A DNA stretch of 64,000 nt from positions 730,361 through 794,360 of the forward strand of contig CAWBTE010000005.1 in assembly GCA_963791615.1 (NCBI GenBank). Direction: 5' to 3'. How positions within the stretch are numbered: the stretch's first letter is position 1; each line of letters begins with the position of its first letter. The translations under genes were made by a program, and so were the position numbers. The notes below the pieces were generated by a model. It was not told the origin of the DNA and ran no database searches. It saw only the letters and a program-made list of their open reading frames with translations. This document shows positions 27,173 through 35,091 of the stretch, piece after piece. The stretch is from CAILZL01 sp963791615. Lineage in GTDB: Bacteria > Pseudomonadota > Gammaproteobacteria > Steroidobacterales > Steroidobacteraceae.

Positions 27173-28117
27173 CTAATGCCCCACTACTTTGGCGATATGC
27201 AGTTGTTTGCGACGATAGTCGATCGTCAGTCCATTCAACAACCCCAGCGCATCCATCCCGATCAATAGCGTCGGACGATCATTGACGCCCCATGTATCAA
27301 ATACTGGAAACTCACCAAAGCTGACTGGCAGATTCACAACCGCAACCGGTCCGAATGCGATGTTTGGCACCGGCGCCAGCAGCGTCGGTTGCGTGGTATT
27401 CGTCGCATCAGTCACCTCGCCCTGGCGAGCGCCAGCCAGTTTGCCGCCAGACTGCCGCTGCAGGGCCTTGAGTAAGGCGGCATTCCCCAGGGTATGCGCG
27501 CCGCCGGTATCAATGATGGCTCGTGCCGGGACACGACCGACACGAGCGTTGATCATGATCAGCGGGCGCTCGATGCGGTGGAATGCAACCACCGAGTAAC
27601 CTTTGTCGGCGAGAACACCATTGGCATCGGTAATGCGGACACTGTCGTTCTGGAAATCGGCGCTGATCCTGTTATCACCCAGGCTATCGATACCCAGAAT
27701 GCCATCCAGTCCCTCTACTATTAAACCGGACAGCACTGGCATGCGTAATTGATTGAACTGCAGGGAACCTGCTTGCAGGCTGTCCACTACTACAGTGGGC
27801 ACCCGTTTCACACTGCTGACACCCCGCAACAACACTGGCCATCGCTCATCTGCCTGCAAGCCCAGTTGCGCCAGAGCTTGCTGGGTAATAACAGTGTGGG
27901 TCGCGCCGGTATCCAGCATGAAGTAGAACGGCCCCTGTTCGTTGAGCATCACCGGCACCACGATGCGTCCCTGATCATCCGGTCTTGTTGATTCGGCGTA
28001 CAGCAACACCTCAACCGGCGCTGCGGCAGCGGCATCAGTCGCAAGCTCGGGCTGGTTGGTGGCACAGCCTGCCAAAGCAACCAGTATCCCGATGTTTATA
28101 AGACGCAGTAAGTTCAT
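27173..28117 (-). CDS. Retropepsin-like aspartic protease lipoprotein
   Basis: 314 residues. The signal peptide ends in a lipobox (LVALAGC, Cys about 18). Two pepsin-type lobes are visible in one chain: FYFMLDTGATHTVITQQAL (Asp-Thr-Gly, residues about 77-95) and ARAIIDTGGAHTLGNAALL (second Asp-Thr-Gly, about 190-205). Each is followed by a hydrophobic-Gly flap partner (GILGIDSLG, LLIGMDALGLL). Having both catalytic Asp in one chain means it can work without dimerising. The start at 28117 is chosen because the signal peptide begins there. It is 38 bp downstream of the iron-sulfur subunit gene on the same strand and may be co-transcribed. Substrate unknown. Confidence 0.85.
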   Translation of the reverse strand: MNLLRLINIGILVALAGCATNQPELATDAAAAAPVEVLLYAESTRPDDQGRIVVPVMLNEQGPFYFMLDTGATHTVITQQALAQLGLQADERWPVLLRGVSSVKRVPTVVVDSLQAGSLQFNQLRMPVLSGLIVEGLDGILGIDSLGDNRISADFQNDSVRITDANGVLADKGYSVVAFHRIERPLIMINARVGRVPARAIIDTGGAHTLGNAALLKALQRQSGGKLAGARQGEVTDATNTTQPTLLAPVPNIAFGPVAVVNLPVSFGEFPVFDTWGVNDRPTLLIGMDALGLLNGLTIDYRRKQLHIAKVVGH

Positions 28118-28154
28118 GGCAATAAGTCTGTAAAAAGTACGCCAACTCACCTTC

Positions 28155-28601
28155 CTACTTGCCCGCCACCCGATGAATGGCCTTGCGTACGCGGTTGTAG
28201 GTACCGCAGCGGCAGATGTTGGTCATGGCGCCGTCGATATCGGCATCGCTGGGCTTGGGGTTGTTGTTCAGCAGCGCCACTGCAGCGAGGATCATGCCGG
28301 ACTGGCAGTAGCCGCATTGCGGCACGTTCTCGGCGATCCAGGCTTGTTGCACAGGATGGCTCTTGTCCTTGGACAAACCCTCGATAGTGGTGATCGGTTG
28401 CTCGGCGACTGCGCTAACAGGTAGTGCACAGGAACGCACCGGTTGACCATTCATCAGCACCGTACACGCGCCGCACAGGCCCATGCCGCAACCGTACTTG
28501 GTGCCAGTCAAGCCCAGTTCATCGCGCAGCACCCACAGCAGCGGCGTATCCGCTTCGACGTTTACTTCGCGTGACTGGCCGTTGATATTAAGCGTGGTCA
28601 T
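28155..28601 (-). CDS. Molybdenum hydroxylase, 2Fe-2S subunit (IorA-like)
   Basis: 148-residue electron-transfer subunit of the xanthine oxidase family. The N-terminal plant-type [2Fe-2S] site is KYGCGMGLCGACTVLMNG plus a downstream Cys (PVRSCALP). The C-terminal helical [2Fe-2S] domain has CGYCQSGMILAAV and NICRCGTYNRVRKAI. I use ATG at 28601: GAGGG lies 7 bp upstream, and an earlier ATG at 28622 overlaps the stop of the large-subunit gene. The pair lacks a separate FAD subunit, as in isoquinoline 1-oxidoreductase and membrane-linked aldehyde dehydrogenases that pass electrons to cytochromes. Confidence 0.93.
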   Translation of the reverse strand: MTTLNINGQSREVNVEADTPLLWVLRDELGLTGTKYGCGMGLCGACTVLMNGQPVRSCALPVSAVAEQPITTIEGLSKDKSHPVQQAWIAENVPQCGYCQSGMILAAVALLNNNPKPSDADIDGAMTNICRCGTYNRVRKAIHRVAGK

Positions 28602-28618
28602 CTTGATGCCCTCTTCAT

Positions 28619-30772
28619 TCAAGCTTTGTGGGCTGCGTAGGTGTAGCCGTGCTTTGACAGCGGCAGCGAACGAATCCGTTCACCGGTGGCGGCGTAGATG
28701 GCATTGGTGATGGCCGGGGCGATCGGGCCGGTGCCGGGTTCACCTATGCCGCCGGGTGGATAGGTGCTGGGCAGGATGTAACTTTCCACCTTGGGCATCT
28801 CGGTCATCATCAACATGGGATAGTCATGGAAGTTGCTTTGCTTGACCGCGCCCTTGTCGAGGGTGATTTCGCCACGCAGCACGGCTGCGAGACCAAACAC
28901 CATGCCGCCTTCCAGCTGCGCGAGGATGTTGTCGGGATAGATCGCCACGCCGCAGTCGATGGCGTTGACGATGCGATGCAGGGTGATCTGTTTGTCGCTG
29001 ACAGAAATTTCCGCCACGGTGCCGATGAAGCTGCCATACGACGGAAAGGCACAGATACCCTGATAGTGTCCTTTGGGCGCTTTGCCCCAACCGGCTTTCT
29101 CCGCCACTGCATCGAGCACACGCAACTGTCGTTGCGCCTGTTCGTGTTGCAGCAAGCCGCGACGGAACTGGTACGGGTCCTGTTTGAGTCGTCGTGCGAC
29201 CTCGTCGAGGAATCCCTCGTACATGAAGGGATGATGCGAATGACTCACTGACCGCCAGTAACCGAAACGCACACCAAGCTCTGCATTCAGACCGGTGACG
29301 CGGAAGTTGGGATATCGGTAACCCGAATCGGCCACACCACCGGTCAGGTGCGCAGCGGTGGGACCCGGCGCGGAAGCGTCCACCATGGTCGCTTCGATAG
29401 CGCTGAGTTTGTTCTGCGCATCGAACGCGGCGCGAAACTTGGTCATTGCAGCCGGGCGATACCAGTCGTGCTGAATGTCTTCTTCGCGCGTCCACATCAG
29501 CTTCACCGGGCGACCCACGGCCTTGGCGGCAGCCACGGCGTGCGCGACGTAATCTGCATTGCCGCGCCGGCCAAAGCCGCCACCGAGATACATCACATTG
29601 ACTTTCACGCGCTCGGGCGGAAGACCCGACACCCTTGCGGCAGTCGCCAGCACACCCTGCGGACCCTGTGTGCCACACCAGACTTCACAGCCGTTATCGT
29701 CGATACGGGCCACGCAATTCATGGGTTCCATGCAGGCGTGTGCCAGATACGGTACTTCGTACACCGACTCCAGCACCGACGCTGCGCTCTGCAGGGCGGC
29801 AGCCGTGTCGCCTTCATTACGCGCCACCACACCGGGCGGTTTGTCGAAACCTGCACGCAACAGCGCGGACACCTTGGCGCTATCCAGCGTGGCCAGCGGA
29901 CCAAGGTCATATTCCACCTTGACCTGATCCAGCGCTTTCTTCGCCTGCCACCAGCTGCGCGCCACCACGATCACACCATCGTCGATCGGCACCGTGGCGT
30001 GATAGCCGCTCACCTGCTTGGCGGCGCTGTCGTCGAAGGACTTGAGTTTGCCGCCGAAGGTGGGACAGGCTTTCACAGCAGCGTGCAACATGCCGGGCAG
30101 CACCACATCCGTGCCATACAAGGCGCTGCCATCGACCTTTGGAGGCACATCCAGACGCGGCCGGTTGACGCCGATTACCTGAAACTTGTCGCTGGTCTTG
30201 AGCACAGGGCTTTCCGGCACCGGCAAACTGGCGGCCTGCTCGGCTACCTGGCCGAAGGTAAGGCGATGACCGGCAGCATGCGTGATCACACTGCGTTCAA
30301 CCTTGCACTCGGAAGCCGGCACCGACCATTGAGTGGCCGCCGCCTGCACCAGCATTTCGCGCGCCGCAGCGCCGATCCGGCGCAGCTCGGTGTACCAGCC
30401 GCGCACACTGAAACTGCCCACCGTGGACTGCATGCCGTTCATGGGGTTGTTGTACATGGCGGCCGCCGGCGCATCCTTCACCCGCACGCGCGACCAGTCA
30501 CCGCCCAGTTCTTCAACAATGATCATGGGCATGGCGGTATGCGCGCCCTGACCCATTTCCACCGATGGCGTGACGATGGTGATGCTGTTATCGGGCGCAA
30601 TGTGGATGAATGCCGAAGGATTTCTCGGACCGGCAGCACGCGCTGCCGGGGCTTCCGCGGCAATCGAAACAGGCAGTTGCAGGGAGAGCGCCAGCCCCGT
30701 GCCGGCCGCAACCAGTTGCACAAACTCGCGGCGGTTGAGTGTTGAGGCTTCAAGCGTCGATGAAGTATTCAT
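28619..30772 (-). CDS. Molybdenum hydroxylase, molybdopterin-binding subunit (IorB-like)
   Basis: 717-residue catalytic subunit of a two-subunit periplasmic molybdenum hydroxylase (aldehyde or N-heterocycle oxidation). The N-terminus is a twin-arginine signal (TLNRREFVQLVAAGTGLALS), consistent with export of a folded cofactor enzyme. Cofactor-binding stretches include SVEMGQGAHTAMPMIIVEEL, YLGGGFGRRGNADYVAHAVA, HACMEPMNCVARI and, at the end, the catalytic-Glu region PPGGIGEPGTGPIAPAITNA. I start at 30772 because the Tat signal begins just after it. It overlaps the downstream small-subunit gene region, indicating an operon. The natural substrate cannot be read from sequence. Confidence 0.92.
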   Translation of the reverse strand: MNTSSTLEASTLNRREFVQLVAAGTGLALSLQLPVSIAAEAPAARAAGPRNPSAFIHIAPDNSITIVTPSVEMGQGAHTAMPMIIVEELGGDWSRVRVKDAPAAAMYNNPMNGMQSTVGSFSVRGWYTELRRIGAAAREMLVQAAATQWSVPASECKVERSVITHAAGHRLTFGQVAEQAASLPVPESPVLKTSDKFQVIGVNRPRLDVPPKVDGSALYGTDVVLPGMLHAAVKACPTFGGKLKSFDDSAAKQVSGYHATVPIDDGVIVVARSWWQAKKALDQVKVEYDLGPLATLDSAKVSALLRAGFDKPPGVVARNEGDTAAALQSAASVLESVYEVPYLAHACMEPMNCVARIDDNGCEVWCGTQGPQGVLATAARVSGLPPERVKVNVMYLGGGFGRRGNADYVAHAVAAAKAVGRPVKLMWTREEDIQHDWYRPAAMTKFRAAFDAQNKLSAIEATMVDASAPGPTAAHLTGGVADSGYRYPNFRVTGLNAELGVRFGYWRSVSHSHHPFMYEGFLDEVARRLKQDPYQFRRGLLQHEQAQRQLRVLDAVAEKAGWGKAPKGHYQGICAFPSYGSFIGTVAEISVSDKQITLHRIVNAIDCGVAIYPDNILAQLEGGMVFGLAAVLRGEITLDKGAVKQSNFHDYPMLMMTEMPKVESYILPSTYPPGGIGEPGTGPIAPAITNAIYAATGERIRSLPLSKHGYTYAAHKA

Positions 30773-30986
30773 GGGTTGATCTTCGCGCTGTGAGTAACGT
30801 GAGTACTGAAGCAGGTGGTCGTTCCATTGACGGCCGCGCATACACTACGACTTTATGGTCAGAATTAAAATGTGGCATGAGCCGAATGCAACCGCTCAAG
30901 TGCGTTGCGAATCAATATCCAGGGCTGAATCGGCTTCCAGTTCCGGAACTGTTACGGTTTTATGATTGTCAGAAGTCAACCATGGT

Positions 30987-31041
30987 TCCACTGGATGACG
31001 GGCTGGGTCATTTGATAATGGCTAAAGTCATTGGATAACGG
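30987..31041 (+). promoter_or_regulatory. Three 20-bp-spaced direct repeats upstream of the TRAP operon
   Basis: The 363 bp between the divergent molybdenum hydroxylase and TRAP genes hold no gene. They contain three 15-bp direct repeats starting at 30987 (TCCACTGGATGACGG), 31007 (GTCATTTGATAATGG) and 31027 (GTCATTGGATAACGG). The last two agree at 13 of 15 bases, the first and third at 11. The exact 20-bp phase puts all copies near the same DNA face, as in a regulator-binding array. They lie 96-150 bp before the DctP start and could serve either divergent operon. Confidence 0.5.
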
Positions 31042-31136
31042 TGGACAGCGTCGACTCGGCGACTGCTCGCGGTAAGCTATCTCCGTATCGCAACAAGCAA
31101 TTCCGAATCAACAGGAATCAGGTGAGGGGGCAGGTG

Positions 31137-32198
31137 ATGATCAGGTGGAACGCGGCAATCGTCGCGCTTTGCGCCGTTCTGGCGGGGTGCCGGGGCAGCA
31201 GTGACAATGCTGATGGTTCAGCTGCAGTCAAGATGCACGTCATTGGTTCAGCATCCAATTCGAATATTTACCAATCACTCGAAAAGCCCTTCTGGACCGA
31301 GGAATTGCCCCGTATCAGCAACGATCGCATCGTGGTCGACTTGCGTTCGATTGACGAGAGCGGCCTGAAGCCCCCGCAGATCGCCCGCCTGCTCGGCCTC
31401 GGTGCGCTCGACGTGGCTTACGGGGATTTTGCCTCCATCGCCGGCGATGTGCGTGAGTTCGAGGGTATCGATCTGGCCGGCGTCATTACCGATCTCGACA
31501 CCATGCATCTGGCCGCAGATGCCTACAAGCCGGTTATTGATCGTATTTTCAATCAGCACGGCGTCAAACTGCTGGGTCTGTTTCCATTTCCCGAGTTCGC
31601 GTTCTACTGCTCGGGACAAGTTACTTCTCTCGACGATCTGCAGGGCAAGAAAATCCGCGTTACGGTCCAGTCGATGTCCGATTTCGTCCAGCGGGTTGGC
31701 GGCATTCCGGTCATCATTCCTTTCCCCGACGTGGTGCCGGCGCTGCAAACCCGCGTGGCTGACTGCGCGGTAACCAGTACCTATACGGGCAACAAGGCGG
31801 GCTGGGGTGAAGTCACCGACAGCCTGTTCACGCTGCCGATTGGCAGCGGCTTGAGCTTCTATGGTTATAGTGCTCGAAGCTGGAATGAACTCGATCCGTC
31901 GCTACGCGAGTTGATCGAGACCGAATTTGCGAAATTCGAAGACGCGGCCTGGGAGTTGACCAAGCAGCAGACCCAGATCGGGATCAACTGCAACACCGGG
32001 CAGGGCGAATGTATTGGTGGCAAGCCCTCCGGCATGACTCTGTACGAACCCAGCGAAGCGGATGTGGCGCGTACGCACAAAATCGCCCAGGACCTCGTCA
32101 TTCCAAACTGGGCGCAACGCTGCGGCGACAAGTGTGTCAGCGACTGGAATGCCACGGTGGGCAAAGTGGTTGGCATTCAAGCAGGGAGCAAACCCTGA
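31137..32198 (+). CDS. TRAP transporter substrate-binding lipoprotein (DctP family)
   Basis: 353 residues. Periplasmic solute-binding subunit of a tripartite ATP-independent (sodium- or proton-driven) transporter. The signal peptide ends in a lipobox (AVLAGC, Cys about 18), so it is membrane-anchored. Family marks include LDDLQGKKIRVTVQSMSDFV, with the Arg that usually clamps the substrate carboxylate, and PALQTRVADCAVTSTYTG. Two Cys pairs near the C-terminus (NCNTGQGECIGG, RCGDKC) are unusual for DctP and may form disulfides. ATG at 31137 has GAGGGGG just upstream. First gene of the dctPQM order. Confidence 0.9.
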   Translation: MIRWNAAIVALCAVLAGCRGSSDNADGSAAVKMHVIGSASNSNIYQSLEKPFWTEELPRISNDRIVVDLRSIDESGLKPPQIARLLGLGALDVAYGDFASIAGDVREFEGIDLAGVITDLDTMHLAADAYKPVIDRIFNQHGVKLLGLFPFPEFAFYCSGQVTSLDDLQGKKIRVTVQSMSDFVQRVGGIPVIIPFPDVVPALQTRVADCAVTSTYTGNKAGWGEVTDSLFTLPIGSGLSFYGYSARSWNELDPSLRELIETEFAKFEDAAWELTKQQTQIGINCNTGQGECIGGKPSGMTLYEPSEADVARTHKIAQDLVIPNWAQRCGDKCVSDWNATVGKVVGIQAGSKP

Positions 32199-32232
32199 TG
32201 CGTATCTGTGAAGGTGAAGCGGAGTGCGCCGC

Positions 32233-32853
32233 ATGAAGTTTCTCGACTGGTTGATCGATCGAACCCATGCGATCAGTCGTCTGTCTCTTTGGGCTGCTGG
32301 CGCGTTCATGATCGTTACCGTATTCATGATCGGCGCCGAAATCGTGCTGCGCAAGCTGGGCTCGGGTCTGGTATCCGGCGCATCGGAAGTGGGTGGCTAC
32401 ATGCTCGCGACCTGCTCGGTATGGGCTTTCTCTTTTACGTTGCTGCACCGCTCCAATATCCGCTTTGACGTCTTGTACGTACGGTGTGGCCCACGGACAC
32501 GAGCGTGGCTGGATCTGGTCGGCTTGCTGGCTATGGGTATCTTTATCTTTACGGTGACGTATCACGCTTGGGCGGTGCTTGCGACCAGCATCAGTTTTGG
32601 CACGCGCTCCAATTCCAGTTTGTCGGTTCGGCAGTGGATACCGCAATCCGCCTGGTTCGCGGGCCTGGCCTTCCTGTGCTGGACGATTTTTATACTCACC
32701 GTGCGTGTATTGGTTGCCCTCCTGCAACAGGATCTCGCCACCGTGGCGCGCCTCGCCGGGACGCCGATGGCGGAAGATGAAGTCAATCGCGAAAAAGCCG
32801 CGATCGTGGATCGGGATGGAATCTCGCAGTCACCCGTTAAACAGGAGCGTTGA
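32233..32853 (+). CDS. TRAP transporter small permease (DctQ family)
   Basis: 206-residue inner-membrane subunit with four predicted membrane helices (around LWAAGAFMIVTVFMIGAEIV, GYMLATCSVWAFSFTLL, LVGLLAMGIFIFTVTYHAW and SAWFAGLAFLCWTIFILTV). It links the binding protein to the large permease. ATG at 32233 has GGAG 8 bp upstream. It starts 34 bp after the binding protein and stops 3 bp before the large permease. The hydrophilic C-terminal tail of about 40 residues is longer than usual. Confidence 0.9.
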   Translation: MKFLDWLIDRTHAISRLSLWAAGAFMIVTVFMIGAEIVLRKLGSGLVSGASEVGGYMLATCSVWAFSFTLLHRSNIRFDVLYVRCGPRTRAWLDLVGLLAMGIFIFTVTYHAWAVLATSISFGTRSNSSLSVRQWIPQSAWFAGLAFLCWTIFILTVRVLVALLQQDLATVARLAGTPMAEDEVNREKAAIVDRDGISQSPVKQER

Positions 32854-32856
32854 TCC

Positions 32857-34152
32857 ATGCTGAAAGCCAGCCTGTCACTGTTTGTCGCGTTATTCCTGTC
32901 GGGTGCGCCGGTCGCTGCGGCGCTGGCAGTACTCGCCATCTTGATGGTGACCTTCTATTCACCGTTGCCACTGATCCGCGCGATTGGCGAAATCACCTGG
33001 GCCACCAGTAACGACTTCCTGCTGGTGGCGGTGCCGCTGTACATACTCATGGGCGAGATCCTGCTGCGCAGTGGCATTGCCGGACGTATCTATGAAGCCA
33101 TGGCGAAATGGCTGACCTGGTTGCCCGGTGGTCTCATGCATTCGAATATCGGTGTGTCGGCGATTTTTGCGGCGACCTCCGGTTCGAGCGTGGTCACCGC
33201 TGCGACTGTTGGCACTGTTGCATTACCGGCAGCTGAAAAGTTTCGCTACAACCAGCGCCTGTTTCTCGGCAGCATCGCCGCCGGCGGCACGCTGGGTATC
33301 CTGATACCGCCCTCGATCAACATGCTGATCTACGGCTTCATTACCGATACCTCGGTGCCGCAGCTGTATCTGGCGGCGCTGATTCCGGCCGCAATACTCT
33401 GCGTATTGTTCATGGCAACCATCGCCATCGCCTGCATACGCAACCCGCAATGGGGTGGTGAGAAGCAACCCGTGAGTTGGGCGGAACGCTTTGGCGCACT
33501 GCCGCACCTGTTGCCGCCGTTCTTCCTGTTCCTGCTCGTGGTCGGCTCGATCTACGCCGGCTGGGCGACGCCCACCGAATCCGCAGCGCTCGGCGTGATT
33601 GGCGCGTTCATTCTGGCCGCCGCAAATCGCACCCTGACATTGGCAATGCTTAAAACCGCAATCGAAAACACCATGCGGGTTACCGGCATGGCCATGCTGA
33701 TCGTGGTCGCCGCGTTTTTCCTGAACTTTGTGCTTTCAACTCTGGGCATCAACCGCGATATTCTGGTTTTCTTCGAAGAGGTCAGGACACAGCTCAACCT
33801 GTCACCGTTCCAGGTCATGATCGCTATTGTCATTCTCTATCTGATACTGGGTTGTTTCATGGACCCGATGGCCATGATGGTCACCACCGTGCCCGTTATC
33901 GCCCCATTGGTGGCATCGTTGGGCTACGACCTGATCTGGTTCGGCGTCCTGATGGTGGTGTTATCCGAAACCGGCATGATTACGCCGCCGTTCGGCATCA
34001 ACCTGTTTGTGGTGCAGGCCGTCAGAGGCAAAGGTCCGCTGGCGGATGTGATTATCGGCGCGATTCCGTTTGTGGTGGCTTTGCTGGTCCTTACCGTGCT
34101 GTTATTGGTATGGCCGTCGCTGGCGCTGTGGCTGCCCAACAGTTTTGGTTGA
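32857..34152 (+). CDS. TRAP transporter large permease (DctM family)
   Basis: 431-residue channel-forming subunit with about 12 membrane segments. Family features: VPLYILMGEILLRSGIAGRI, SNIGVSAIFAATSGSSVVTA, AAGGTLGILIPPSINMLIYG (the conserved GxLGxLIPPS loop) and SETGMITPPFGINLFVVQAV. It completes a dctPQM operon for uptake of an organic anion. The substrate is not evident; nearby acyl-CoA dehydrogenase and molybdenum hydroxylase genes suggest a carboxylate that is then degraded. Confidence 0.93.
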   Translation: MLKASLSLFVALFLSGAPVAAALAVLAILMVTFYSPLPLIRAIGEITWATSNDFLLVAVPLYILMGEILLRSGIAGRIYEAMAKWLTWLPGGLMHSNIGVSAIFAATSGSSVVTAATVGTVALPAAEKFRYNQRLFLGSIAAGGTLGILIPPSINMLIYGFITDTSVPQLYLAALIPAAILCVLFMATIAIACIRNPQWGGEKQPVSWAERFGALPHLLPPFFLFLLVVGSIYAGWATPTESAALGVIGAFILAAANRTLTLAMLKTAIENTMRVTGMAMLIVVAAFFLNFVLSTLGINRDILVFFEEVRTQLNLSPFQVMIAIVILYLILGCFMDPMAMMVTTVPVIAPLVASLGYDLIWFGVLMVVLSETGMITPPFGINLFVVQAVRGKGPLADVIIGAIPFVVALLVLTVLLLVWPSLALWLPNSFG

Positions 34153-34306
34153 TGTCGCCACAGCGCGGGTATTGTGAGCGCGCCGAGGGGAAACTGACAC
34201 CGGCGAAGGCCGCAGCCATGTGTTACCAGACTGGCGTGTGGGGTACAGGGTGTTTATGCTGCCTGTCCGCGGGCGACACTCCTGAGTCAGGTTACCGAGG
34301 CATATC

Positions 34307-35080
34307 GTGCGACCCATCAGAACACCGTATCTACGTCAACTGACACTGCTCGGTTTGCTGGTGCTGTGCTCATTTACAGTAGCGGGCGACACATCGAAAG
34401 ATCACAACGTGATTGCCGCGCACGAGTTTCAGTTCGTCCGCCTGGCCTATAACAACCATCCACAAACCGGACGGCGCAGAGGAGGCAGCTGGCTGACGGA
34501 TGCGCCGGAAGCCGAGGGCTTCCTGCTGAACGGCGTGCAGCGCCTGACGCGCATCGATACCGGTGATGGCAGCATCGGGTTGCGCATCATGGATGACAAG
34601 CTGTTCGACTATCCTTTTCTGTATGCCGTCGAAGTAGGCCACTGGTTCCTGAGCGACAGCGAAGCGCAGCGCCTGCGTGAGTACTTGCTCAAGGGCGGCT
34701 TCCTGATGGTCGATGATTTTCACGGCACTTTTGAATGGGATGTGTTCAACGAATCGATGCGACGTGTGTTTCCCGACCGGCCCATCGTCGAAATACCGGA
34801 TCATGATGCCGTGTTTCACGTGTTGTACGACGTCGATCAACGCGTGCAGATTCCCGGCATACGCGGCGCCATCACCGGACAATCCTGGGAAAGAGATGGC
34901 TACACGCCGCATTGGCGCGGCATCTACGATGATGATGGTCGATTGCTGGTCGCGATCAACTTCAACATGGATCTGGGGGACGCCTGGGAACATGCTGACA
35001 ATCCCCAGTATCCCCAGCCATTGACGCTGCTCGCCTATCACTATGCTATCGACTACATTCTGTATTCAATGACGCACTGA
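34307..35080 (+). CDS. DUF4159 domain protein, exported
   Basis: 257 residues with an N-terminal signal peptide (LLGLLVLCSFTVAGD) and a single DUF4159 domain: EFQFVRLAYNNHPQTGRRRG, LFDYPFLYAVEVGHWFLSD, LREYLLKGGFLMVDDFHGTF, and a C-terminal AINFNMDLGDAWEHADNPQY. The fold is related to class I glutamine-amidotransferase-like domains, but no catalytic function is known. GTG start at 34307 with GAGG 6 bp upstream. DUF4159 genes usually sit beside MoxR/BatA-type clusters; here it follows a TRAP operon and immediately precedes an acyl-CoA dehydrogenase (11 bp gap), which is atypical. Confidence 0.85.
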   Translation: MRPIRTPYLRQLTLLGLLVLCSFTVAGDTSKDHNVIAAHEFQFVRLAYNNHPQTGRRRGGSWLTDAPEAEGFLLNGVQRLTRIDTGDGSIGLRIMDDKLFDYPFLYAVEVGHWFLSDSEAQRLREYLLKGGFLMVDDFHGTFEWDVFNESMRRVFPDRPIVEIPDHDAVFHVLYDVDQRVQIPGIRGAITGQSWERDGYTPHWRGIYDDDGRLLVAINFNMDLGDAWEHADNPQYPQPLTLLAYHYAIDYILYSMTH

Positions 35081-35091
35081 ATCAGACGCGA

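Noticed and set aside
30870..30890. TGGCATGAGCCGAATGC as a sigma-54 promoter for the TRAP operon
   Set aside because: The spacing is 2 bp too long.
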